A stretch of DNA of 7,929 bases from Methanomassiliicoccales archaeon (GTDB taxonomy: Archaea; Thermoplasmatota; Thermoplasmata; Methanomassiliicoccales; JACIVX01): the NCBI GenBank assembly GCA_028682925.1, contig JAJRAG010000210.1:1-7929 (forward strand). Direction: 5' to 3'. Positions 1-6,618 of this stretch are shown in pieces. Every line of letters starts with the position of its first letter. Position 1 is the first letter of the stretch. A program made the translations under genes and the position numbers. The notes beneath the pieces were generated by a model, which had not been told where the DNA came from, did not search any database, and worked only from the letters and a program-made list of their open reading frames with translations.

Positions 1-635
1 AAGAATCGCTGAAGAAAGCCTTCGACATGGTCGATGCAGATCTACTGGGAGTTCATCTCAACTTCCTTCAAGAGATAGTCCAGTCGGAAGGTGATGCGAA
101 TGCAAAGGGATGTCTGGAGGCGATTAGGGAAATCGCAAGAGAGTTCCCGGTCATAGTGAAGGAGACCGGAGCTGGGATCTCAAACGAAGTCGCACTCAAG
201 CTAAAAGGTACAGGAATACGAGGCATAGACGTCTCTGGCACTGGCGGTACGAGCTTCTCGGCTGTCGAGATGTACAGATCGAAGAGGATCGGGGATCCAA
301 GGGGCGTCACTATCGGAAAGACGTTCAGGGACTGGGGTATCCCGGCTCCAGTTTCCGTCATCTGGGCGAACGTCGGACTGCCGTTGATTGCAAGCGGAGG
401 TATCACGAACGGGGTTCAGATAGCTAAGGGAATGGTTCTGGGAGCTGGATGCGGAGGAACTGCAAGATCGGTGCTCAAAGAAGCCCTGGAATCGCCAAGG
501 AGCGTTGAGAACAAGCTCGTTCTGATGCTTGAGGAGTTCAAGGCCGCGTTGTTCCTCACAGGCTCCAAGTCGGTGAGCGAGCTAGGTGAGAAAGACTACA
601 TAATCACAGGTGCGCTCAGGGACTGGATCACTTGA
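1..635 (+). CDS. fni: Type 2 isopentenyl-diphosphate delta-isomerase, C-terminal part (5' end outside window)
   Basis: This FMN- and NADPH-dependent enzyme interconverts isopentenyl and dimethylallyl diphosphate, the step that primes prenyl-chain synthesis in archaea. The frame is open from base 3 with no start codon, so the gene begins upstream; about 210 residues are visible of a family length near 350. The visible part shows the family's HLN...QE segment (residues 18-24 from base 3), where the Gln and Glu serve substrate and Mg2+ binding in studied members. It continues with PVIVKETGAG (49-58), with the FMN-contacting Lys, then IDVSGTGGTS (75-84), a WGIPAP segment, and an ASGGITNGV phosphate-binding loop near the C-terminus typical of this TIM-barrel flavoprotein. 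The N-terminal substrate-binding region is not in the window. The GGPP synthase gene follows after 21 bases on the same strand, which fits a mevalonate/isoprenoid operon. Family assignment is firm. Confidence 0.94.
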   Translation, partial: ESLKKAFDMVDADLLGVHLNFLQEIVQSEGDANAKGCLEAIREIAREFPVIVKETGAGISNEVALKLKGTGIRGIDVSGTGGTSFSAVEMYRSKRIGDPRGVTIGKTFRDWGIPAPVSVIWANVGLPLIASGGITNGVQIAKGMVLGAGCGGTARSVLKEALESPRSVENKLVLMLEEFKAALFLTGSKSVSELGEKDYIITGALRDWIT

Positions 636-645
636 TTTTCAAGAT

Positions 646-651
646 GAGGAG
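646..651 (+). promoter_or_regulatory. Shine-Dalgarno site of the GGPP synthase gene
   Basis: GAGGAG lies five bases before the ATG at 657, inside the 21-base gap after the fni stop. It matches the archaeal anti-SD sequence and fixes this start. It also shows that the organism uses SD-led translation for at least some genes within operons. Confidence 0.7.
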
Positions 652-656
652 ATAGT

Positions 657-1652
657 ATGGACATAGAGAAGGAGATGCAGAAGATCGCGAAAGTGATAGA
701 CAAGCACCTCATGTCATATCTGGAAGAAGGTAAACCGGAGAAACTAATGAAGGCGATCAGACATTATCCGGAGGCTGGCGGCAAGAGGCTCAGACCCGTC
801 CTAGCTTATGTTGTCGCGCAGGCCATCAGAAAGCAAGGGAAAAGAACCATTCCTTTCGGATGCGCCCTGGAGATCATCCACAACTTCACCCTTATCCACG
901 ATGATGTCATAGATCAGGATCCAGTGAGGAGGGGACGACCTGCCGTACATGTCCTTTTTGACGTCCCGACGGCGATCATTGCCGGGGACGCGATGTTCGC
1001 AAGAGGGTTCGAGGTCATATCAGAGACTAGGACTTCGCCAGTGAATCTCAACCGACTCCTCAAACTCACCTCCAGAACCGTCTGGTTGATAGCAGAGGGG
1101 CAGCAGATGGACTTTGACTTTGAATCGGCGAAGAAAGTACGCCCCGACGAATACCTTGAAATGGTCGAGAAAAAGACAGCGGTTCTATTCTCCTGCGCAG
1201 CGGAGGGCGGCGCGACGGTGGCTCAAGGCACGGCATCTCAGATTAGGAACATGAGAGAGTATGGACGCCTGCTCGGCATAGCGTTCCAGATATGGGATGA
1301 TGTCTTGGGAATCACGGGGGATGAGAAGACCCTCGGAAAGCCAGTTGGGAGCGACATAAGAAACGGAAAGCGCACTCTAATAATCGTCCATGCCCTGAAG
1401 CAACTGGAAAAACGTGGTAACAAAAGGAGAGGGGAGGCGCTGCTCTCTGCGCTTGGAAATGAGAACGCCACGCAGGATCAGATAGCCCATGCGATAGAAG
1501 CTCTGAGGGAGCTTGGAAGCGTGGATTATGCGACAGGAATCGCGCTTGATTATGCAGAGAAGGCCAAGAGCTGCCTGAGGTGTTTGAAGAAAAGCAGGGA
1601 AAAGGAACTCCTCGGCTCACTCGTGGATTTCGCGATAGGAAGGGCGACGTAG
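657..1652 (+). CDS. idsA: Geranylgeranyl diphosphate synthase (short-chain trans-prenyltransferase)
   Basis: This cytosolic enzyme adds isopentenyl diphosphate units to allylic primers to build the C20 chain of archaeal ether lipids. The 331-residue length is normal for the family. Visible motifs are GGKRLRP (41-47), the first Asp-rich motif DDVID (82-86) followed by QDPVRRG, and the second Asp-rich region DDVLG (214-218) followed by GKPVGSDIRNGKRT. A Phe lies five residues before the first Asp motif (F77). From memory, the equivalent Phe of Sulfolobus GGPP synthase limits product length, so a C20 product is inferred. The second motif ends in Gly instead of the textbook Asp; I believe this occurs in other archaeal synthases. 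The ATG is preceded by GAGGAG at 646-651 with five bases of spacing, so the start is well supported. It is probably co-transcribed with fni. The exact product length is inferred, and a C15/C20 dual product cannot be excluded. Confidence 0.94.
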   Translation: MDIEKEMQKIAKVIDKHLMSYLEEGKPEKLMKAIRHYPEAGGKRLRPVLAYVVAQAIRKQGKRTIPFGCALEIIHNFTLIHDDVIDQDPVRRGRPAVHVLFDVPTAIIAGDAMFARGFEVISETRTSPVNLNRLLKLTSRTVWLIAEGQQMDFDFESAKKVRPDEYLEMVEKKTAVLFSCAAEGGATVAQGTASQIRNMREYGRLLGIAFQIWDDVLGITGDEKTLGKPVGSDIRNGKRTLIIVHALKQLEKRGNKRRGEALLSALGNENATQDQIAHAIEALRELGSVDYATGIALDYAEKAKSCLRCLKKSREKELLGSLVDFAIGRAT

Positions 1653-1663
1653 CCCAGGGATCC

Positions 1664-2380
1664 TCAGGTTTGACAGGAGATGCCCTCATTGGTTAGGTCG
1701 AAGAGGGCCGACTTACCTTCGGCTATATGGCGATGTTTCATCAGCACCATCCTACGTTTCCCTGGTGAGACCTTTTCGATCTTGAGGATTGACTTGGCAT
1801 TGTGATGAAGAGCATGACCACCCAAGGCCTCGAATGTCCCTTTGTCGATGTCCGTATAGACTTGAGAGGTGACTACCACTGGAATCCCCATCTTCCTCGC
1901 CACGCCCAAGAGCTTAACGGTCTGATTGGCGATCGATTTTCTCTCCGACCTTTCCTCCTCCCTACTAGTCAATCTGTAGTACATCGTCATTGAGTCCACG
2001 GCGATCAAACCGACCTCAGGATTGCCCTCCGCTAGCTTGATCGCCCTATCGACCATCTTCTCTTGTTCATCGAAGCTGTGGACCTCGCTGAGGAGTACGT
2101 TCTTGACAAGCATATCGAAGTCCTCCCCCGAGATCTGTCTCAGTCTTTCGAGAGATACCCCTTCGGAGTCGACGTATGCGACCTTCAGCCCTTTCCTCGC
2201 GACGTTGCGAGCTAGTACCAGACACAGGTTCGTTTTTCCAGTGCCTGCCTCCCCGTATAGCAGAGTGATGCAACCTGGTTCCACTCCTCCCGCAAGAAGA
2301 GCGTCGATAGAGCCACATTCGAAAGATACCTTTTCCACGCACTGGAGAAGGTCTAGGGAAATGATAATGTTTGCCTTCAA
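1664..2380 (-). CDS. radB: DNA repair and recombination protein RadB
   Basis: RadB is the euryarchaeal paralogue of the RadA/Rad51 recombinase. It is a lone RecA-type ATPase core that binds DNA and is thought to act as a recombination mediator with RadA. The reading shows Walker A GEAGTGKT (43-50), YVDSEG (69-74), a Walker B strand VGLIAVDS with D129, and TSQVY (171-175). The helix-hairpin-helix domain of RadA is absent, as expected for RadB. The longest frame (238 residues) starts with TTG at 2380, four bases after the stop of the upstream gene, with only a weak purine-rich stretch before it. The in-frame GTG at 2338 would give 224 residues and an N-terminus (VEKVSFECGSIDALL) closer to how family members usually begin, but it has no clear SD. 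The start is therefore uncertain. The gene is last in a minus-strand cluster and ends 11 bases from the convergent GGPP synthase stop, with no obvious terminator between them. Confidence 0.92.
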   Translation of the reverse strand: MKANIIISLDLLQCVEKVSFECGSIDALLAGGVEPGCITLLYGEAGTGKTNLCLVLARNVARKGLKVAYVDSEGVSLERLRQISGEDFDMLVKNVLLSEVHSFDEQEKMVDRAIKLAEGNPEVGLIAVDSMTMYYRLTSREEERSERKSIANQTVKLLGVARKMGIPVVVTSQVYTDIDKGTFEALGGHALHHNAKSILKIEKVSPGKRRMVLMKHRHIAEGKSALFDLTNEGISCQT

Positions 2381-2384
2381 CGAA

Positions 2385-2654
2385 CTACTTCTTCTCGTCC
2401 TCCTTGATCGATTTCACTTCTTCCAGGTCGTATCTACCTTGTTCCGATCTAAGCCCCTTCTTCAGAAAGTAGAATGGTATACCAAGCAGTACTCCGACGA
2501 CAAAGAGCAGGAATATGACAACGATTATGATCAGCACGATCAACGCTATCGCGGCGAGGATAAACGGCAGACTGATCAGGAGAAGGAAGATGAGAGCAAG
2601 CGCCGCAATGATGACAATGATCGCGAGCGATGCCGCAACGATCTTGGACATCAT
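2385..2654 (-). CDS. Small very hydrophobic membrane protein, function unknown
   Basis: I do not recognise a family. The protein has about 89 residues. After a short start (MMSK) comes an almost unbroken hydrophobic run of about 60 residues, rich in Ile, Leu, Val and Ala and interrupted only by a SLP segment and later a GIP segment. This is enough for two, possibly three, membrane spans. A basic FLKKGLR boundary follows, then a charged tail of roughly 25 residues rich in Glu and Lys that is probably cytosolic. The ATG at 2654 is preferred: it lies one base after the stop of the AIM24-family gene (TGACATG) and has AAGGA nine bases before it. An in-frame TTG at 2663 would abut that AAGGA directly, leaving no spacing. 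The position between the AIM24-family gene and radB, with gaps of 1 and 4 bases, implies co-transcription and probably translational coupling. It may be a membrane partner of the AIM24-like protein; that is inference. Confidence 0.75.
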   Translation of the reverse strand: MMSKIVAASLAIIVIIAALALIFLLLISLPFILAAIALIVLIIIVVIFLLFVVGVLLGIPFYFLKKGLRSEQGRYDLEEVKSIKEDEKK

Positions 2655-2655
2655 G

Positions 2656-3360
2656 TCAACCAATCCTTATCAAGCCCGAACCGCCCTGCTTCGGCAGGAA
2701 GGGCACTAGTGAATTCGCAAGTTTGGACAAGGTCAATGATTGCAGGATCACGCGACCAGGCCCTCTGAGCGTCGTGACGAACAATCCTTCGCCCCCGAAG
2801 AAAGCTGTGGTCACCCCGCCAACCGATTGGATATCATATTCGACGCTCGTCTCCCACCCTATGGCGTGAGAGGTCGAGACTTTGACCATTTGACCGGGCT
2901 GAAGGTTCAGTTCCACAAAGTCCCCGCACCCGTTTATGAACACGGTCCCTTCTCCCCAGATGCGTTGCAGGATCAGTCCTTCTCCTCCGAAGAGAGCTGC
3001 TCCGAGCTTCTTCTGGAAAGCGATGTCGAAGTCGATCTGGTCCTCAGCGCACAGGAACGAATCCTTCTGGAGAATGAACTGCTTCCCTCCGCGAAGATCA
3101 AGAGCCATGATCTTACCTGGCACTCTGCCGGCGAAGGCTATGATTCCCGGTCCTCCTTCTGCGCCAAAATGAGTCAGGAAGAAGGATTCACCCATCAGCT
3201 TCCTTTTGACCCCTTTGAAGAGGCCTCCTCGCATCTTCGCGTCCATAGAGACATTGCCGGTCATGTAGGTCATACTTCCCGCTTCGGCGTAGATGGTCTC
3301 GCCCGGAGCAATCTCCAAGTTGGCGAATTGCAGGTTGTCTCCCGTTATGGTGTATTTCAT
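2656..3360 (-). CDS. AIM24 / TIGR00266 family protein
   Basis: This belongs to the AIM24 (TIGR00266, DUF124) family, found in bacteria, archaea and mitochondria; the biochemical role of prokaryotic members is unclear. The protein has 234 residues, near the usual length. It shows AEAGSMTYMTGNV (25-37), a Gly-rich segment around GAEGGPG (66-72), and two similar modules, FGGEGLILQRIWGEG (124-138) and FGGEGLFVTTLRGPG (188-202). These reflect the internally repeated beta-sandwich fold expected for the family. There is no signal peptide and no clear transmembrane helix. The ATG at 3360 has no SD. The 43-base gap after the MFS stop contains an AT-rich CTTAATC about 36 bases before the ATG, which could be a weak promoter giving a short leader. 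The next gene starts one base after this stop, so the two are probably made together. The family call is confident; the role is not known. Confidence 0.9.
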   Translation of the reverse strand: MKYTITGDNLQFANLEIAPGETIYAEAGSMTYMTGNVSMDAKMRGGLFKGVKRKLMGESFFLTHFGAEGGPGIIAFAGRVPGKIMALDLRGGKQFILQKDSFLCAEDQIDFDIAFQKKLGAALFGGEGLILQRIWGEGTVFINGCGDFVELNLQPGQMVKVSTSHAIGWETSVEYDIQSVGGVTTAFFGGEGLFVTTLRGPGRVILQSLTLSKLANSLVPFLPKQGGSGLIRIG

Positions 3361-3403
3361 AGATATCTGATAATAGGATTGAATCCCACGAGATTAAGGC
3401 TTT

Positions 3404-4660
3404 CTAGGTAGTAACGCGGTTTGCCCTTCCAGTGACAATCAGAGAGAGCAACAGCATCGCTGCGAGCACTTGGAAAACGGCCATGATAATGAGACCGGTA
3501 TCGTATGATGATGTCATTGCTACGGCCATCCCGAGTAGCAACGGACCCATGACCCCTCCTCCGTTGGCAATACCGTTCACGATTCCAGTTGCACTGCTCA
3601 TTAGCCTTGGAGGCGTGATTCCCTGAATGAGTGTGAAGGCGGTCGGTGCCATGACCCCCAGGAAGAAGAACACCATTGCGAGAACGAGCAGAACTGATTC
3701 AAACGTGGTCGTCATGACGAGCATGATGAGGAAAAACGCGCAAACGATTGCGAAAACGGCTGCCGTCTCGATCCTTCTACCAGACTTATCGCTGATCCAG
3801 GAGCCAATCAACATACCCGCGATGCCGCCGATATAGGGAAGGGAGGCGCCCCAAACGACCTGATCTACTGAGAACCCCCTTGCTTCGATGAGATAGGTCG
3901 GAAGCCAGAGGGAGAGTCCCCACCAAGCTAGATTCGTGAATAGGAACGAAAAAGTTATTATCCATAGACCTCTGATTCTCACCGCCTCGCTAAGATTCCT
4001 TCTGGTCTCTGACATAAGGGCGCGGACACCGAACTTTGGTCTGGATATCGACCGCTCTTCAGGAGTATCCCTCAGAAGCCTCCATATAGGAATGAGCAGC
4101 AAGAAACCAACGGCGGCCACAACGAAGAACATGGTCTCCCAGTTAGTGACCATTATTAAAGGTATCAGTAGCAGCGGCATCATGAGGTTCGATAGGAACC
4201 CTGAGAGCAGATAGAGAGAATTAATCCTGGATCTCGCCGAGGGTGGGAACCAGGCTTGTGTCACCTTGCTGGCACTAGGGAAGAGTATGCCTTGGGAGAG
4301 TCCGACGAATAGCCGGGAGACTATGAACATCCAGTAGAAAACTCCAAGAATTCCAGTCAGGAATGTGAAAAGGGACCAGGCGAAGATCGCGGCCATCAGA
4401 CTCTTCCTGGGACCGAAGACATCCACAAGCGGACTAATCAGAACATTCGAGAAGCCATATCCGATGAGAAATATCCCCAGAAGAATGCCTCCGAGCTCAC
4501 CAAGCTGCTGAGAATTCCAAGCGAAGTCTTCAGCAACGAACGGCAATGCGACCGAGATGTTGGCGCGCGCGATATAGCCTACCAGAGTAGCGAGTAACAG
4601 GAGCCCTGCTATGACGGCAGAACGCTGCCCGACTTTGCTCTTCCCACCATTCTCGACCAT
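3404..4660 (-). CDS. MFS transporter, anion:cation symporter (ACS)-like
   Basis: This is a 12-span major facilitator carrier of 418 residues, with short N- and C-terminal tails and a cytosolic central loop of about 30-40 residues (near 195-230). The first-half loop carries VDVFGPRK (79-86) and the second half SDKSGRR (270-276), the two copies of MFS motif A. The TM1 text ARANISVALP (31-40) and the TM4 text GLSQGILFP (120-128) followed by QAWFP line up with the ACS family (DgoT, GudP, ExuT and SLC17 relatives), which moves organic anions such as sugar acids. At the positions of the acidic residues I recall as proton-binding in DgoT (TM1 Asp, TM4 Glu), this protein has Ala31 and Gln123, so ordinary proton coupling is doubtful. 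The substrate is not known. The ATG at 4660 has no good SD, but a TATA-like element lies about 55 bases upstream. It is the first gene of the minus-strand cluster. Confidence 0.9.
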   Translation of the reverse strand: MVENGGKSKVGQRSAVIAGLLLLATLVGYIARANISVALPFVAEDFAWNSQQLGELGGILLGIFLIGYGFSNVLISPLVDVFGPRKSLMAAIFAWSLFTFLTGILGVFYWMFIVSRLFVGLSQGILFPSASKVTQAWFPPSARSRINSLYLLSGFLSNLMMPLLLIPLIMVTNWETMFFVVAAVGFLLLIPIWRLLRDTPEERSISRPKFGVRALMSETRRNLSEAVRIRGLWIITFSFLFTNLAWWGLSLWLPTYLIEARGFSVDQVVWGASLPYIGGIAGMLIGSWISDKSGRRIETAAVFAIVCAFFLIMLVMTTTFESVLLVLAMVFFFLGVMAPTAFTLIQGITPPRLMSSATGIVNGIANGGGVMGPLLLGMAVAMTSSYDTGLIIMAVFQVLAAMLLLSLIVTGRANRVTT

Positions 4661-4759
4661 GGCTATAGAGGGGCATCTGGTGGCGTACTTAAGTTCCTTT
4701 CTCCCGTCCGGTTATATTACCATTAATGAAAAAGTATGGCTCGAATGCATTGAGATTGC
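4661..4759. promoter_or_regulatory. Divergent promoter region between the MFS and XPD-like helicase genes
   Basis: This is the only divergent gap in the window. It contains TTATATTA at 4712-4719, whose reverse complement TAATATAA is also TATA-like, and the perfect palindrome CATTAATG at 4721-4728. If transcription starts about 26 bases from the centre of 4712-4719, the plus-strand start would be near 4742, 18-24 bases before the helicase GTG/ATG. The minus-strand start would be near 4689, about 29 bases before the MFS ATG. Both distances are sensible for archaea. No transcript data are available, and the element was chosen by eye. Confidence 0.5.
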
Positions 4760-4765
4760 GTGGTC

Positions 4766-6574
4766 ATGGAAGCTTCAGGGTGCCAATTGCGATTCCCTTC
4801 TGTCGATACCTCGAGTCTCTTCCCTCACGACACAATAAGAAACGGTCAGGACCAGTTCCTGGGAGACGCAAGAGAGTGTATCGCGAATAGAATCCACCTT
4901 CTTGCGCACGCCCCGACTGGACTGGGGAAGACGGCCGTCTCTCTTTCAGCAGCTCTGGAAACGACACTGCATGAAGGAGGATTCATCTTCTTCCTGACCT
5001 CAAGACAGTCCCAGCACAGCATCGCGATCGAGGAGCTGAAAAGAATCTGGAAAAAGAGAAAGATAGGCGTCGTGGATCTGATAAGCAGAGAGGACATGTG
5101 TCTATCCAGAAAAAGGCAGGGAAGAGTGCCCTGCGTAGAGTCCGACGATTGTTATTTCCTCCAAGGGAAGACAAAGGAAGCATCCGAGCGGATCCTCCAG
5201 CGTCCCCTTCACTTTCAGGAATCCATAAGGACTTGTCTCAAGGCAGGTTGCTGTCCGCACATTGCCGCGATATCATCTCTGAAGACTGCTGACATCATCA
5301 TTTGTGATTACAATCAAGTGTTCGGAAATGTCGAGTCGTCCCTCATAGACCGGACAGATCGCCGTGCGTCCGAGACTATCCTGATAGTGGACGAGGGACA
5401 CAACCTGCCTGGAAGGATAATGGAGAACAATACTGGGGTGCTCACCGAGGCGATCGTTCGAAGCGGAATGCAGTCCCCTTCGATGAAGAGCTTCTCGGGT
5501 GACCTCTCCGAACTGATGTCAACTCTCAAAGAGCTGACCTCGGGGCCAAATGAGGAGGTCTATCTCTCCTCGAAGGACTTGGACGAAAGGCTCACGTCTT
5601 CCTGCGGCATCGACCTAGGGGGACTTGCAGAGGAACTTACCCGCACCCTGGATTGTCACGAATATGCCAAGAACAGGGAGCTGATCGACTTCCTTGAGAT
5701 CTGGAGCAGGTTCGGTGATGCTAGCGTAAGGTTTTGTGACAAGAGAACGAAGAGGATAATCTCGAGATTGGTGGAACCGGCATTGATTTCAAGTCCGGTT
5801 TTTGAAGATGTCAGATGCGGATTAATCATGAGCGCGACGCTCCATCCCCCAGAAATGTTCGCCGACCTCCTCGGTCTGAGAACGAGATACGCATGTCACC
5901 ATTACACATCTCCATTCCCTGACAAGAATAGGCTCTTGCTTTCTGTTGGAGGCGTCTCATCGAGATACAGAACAAGGTCTGATGGCACTTATGATAGTAT
6001 CTCGAAGAGGATACTGGAAATCTGCTCATCTGCTCCAGGTAACGTGGCGGCATTCTTCCCATCCTATGAGTTCTTGACCAGGACCAGAATCTTCCTGGAG
6101 GACTTGCGAATTCCGAAACGGATCATAATCGAGAGAAGAGAATATGGAAGGAACGAGAGAAATGCGATTCTATCCAATCTTGAGGATGAGAAGAACGTTT
6201 TGCTGATGGCGGCGATAAATGGATCTTTTTCGGAAGGTGTAGACTTCAAGAACAACATACTCTCGACTGTGATAATCGTGGGTTTCCCAGTGAGCCCTCC
6301 TTCACCCATGGCAGAGGTGATGAAGCAGCGGATGGAAAGAAGATTCGGACGGAAGAAAGCGCACCTCTACGTCAATGTCTACCCTACGATCTCGAAGGTG
6401 CTCCAGGCGGCTGGAAGAGCGATACGAAGCGAACATGATCGCGCTGTAATAGTGATGATGGACGATAGATACTTCCTGCCGATTACAAAATCCGCTTTCC
6501 CGAAGGATTTTCAGGCAATTGGAACGAACGGATTGAGCGACTCGATAGAATCGTTCTTCAGCGCATCTGTCTGA
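4766..6574 (+). CDS. xpd: XPD/Rad3-type ATP-dependent DNA helicase with iron-sulfur domain
   Basis: This superfamily 2 helicase probably unwinds DNA 5'-3'; the archaeal XPD and bacterial DinG families share the fold. Counted from the ATG at 4766 it has 602 residues, near the length of Thermoplasma XPD. It shows an N-terminal FPHDTIRNGQ element (19-28), Walker A APTGLGKT (49-56), a Cys-bearing insert, Walker B DEGH (209-212), SAT (356-358), GSFSEGVDF (486-494) and motif VI QAAGRAIR (547-554). Cysteines at 112, 123, 129, 157, 162 and 163 lie between motifs I and II and include a CCPH segment aligned with the usual CPYE, so a 4Fe-4S cluster is expected; which four bind iron is not certain. A segment of about 140 residues between motifs II and III would be the Arch domain. 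A GTG at 4760 could also be the start; neither has a clear SD, and a TATA-like element sits about 50 bases upstream. A more DinG-like member is the alternative. Confidence 0.88.
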   Translation: MEASGCQLRFPSVDTSSLFPHDTIRNGQDQFLGDARECIANRIHLLAHAPTGLGKTAVSLSAALETTLHEGGFIFFLTSRQSQHSIAIEELKRIWKKRKIGVVDLISREDMCLSRKRQGRVPCVESDDCYFLQGKTKEASERILQRPLHFQESIRTCLKAGCCPHIAAISSLKTADIIICDYNQVFGNVESSLIDRTDRRASETILIVDEGHNLPGRIMENNTGVLTEAIVRSGMQSPSMKSFSGDLSELMSTLKELTSGPNEEVYLSSKDLDERLTSSCGIDLGGLAEELTRTLDCHEYAKNRELIDFLEIWSRFGDASVRFCDKRTKRIISRLVEPALISSPVFEDVRCGLIMSATLHPPEMFADLLGLRTRYACHHYTSPFPDKNRLLLSVGGVSSRYRTRSDGTYDSISKRILEICSSAPGNVAAFFPSYEFLTRTRIFLEDLRIPKRIIIERREYGRNERNAILSNLEDEKNVLLMAAINGSFSEGVDFKNNILSTVIIVGFPVSPPSPMAEVMKQRMERRFGRKKAHLYVNVYPTISKVLQAAGRAIRSEHDRAVIVMMDDRYFLPITKSAFPKDFQAIGTNGLSDSIESFFSASV

Positions 6575-6618
6575 TCAGTCGAGGCACATGATGATTTTCT
6601 TGACCAGATTCTATCCCA

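Noticed and set aside
1653..1675. Possible hairpin around GGATCC between the convergent GGPP synthase and radB stops
   Set aside because: Only the central six bases pair; the flanks do not match and no T-run follows on either strand, so a terminator cannot be supported.
1312..1689. Minus-strand open frame across the end of the GGPP synthase gene
   Set aside because: It is opposite conserved synthase codons, is rich in Ser, Pro and Phe as shadow frames are, and collides with the radB end.
2022..2768. A 248-codon open frame on the plus strand
   Set aside because: It lies opposite radB, the small membrane protein gene and the end of the AIM24-family gene, all of which have clear family or coding character. 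Its translation is low-complexity, rich in Asp, Arg and Lys where the opposite strand encodes Ile/Val-rich membrane segments, which is typical of an antisense shadow.
2740..3411. A 223-codon open frame on the plus strand
   Set aside because: It is antisense to the well-recognised AIM24-family gene, shows no motif of its own and has no promoter or SD, so it is treated as a shadow.
6575..6618. Search for a small RNA or small gene between the helicase and bud32
   Set aside because: The 44-base gap holds no tRNA-like structure, no usable open frame and no strong repeat.
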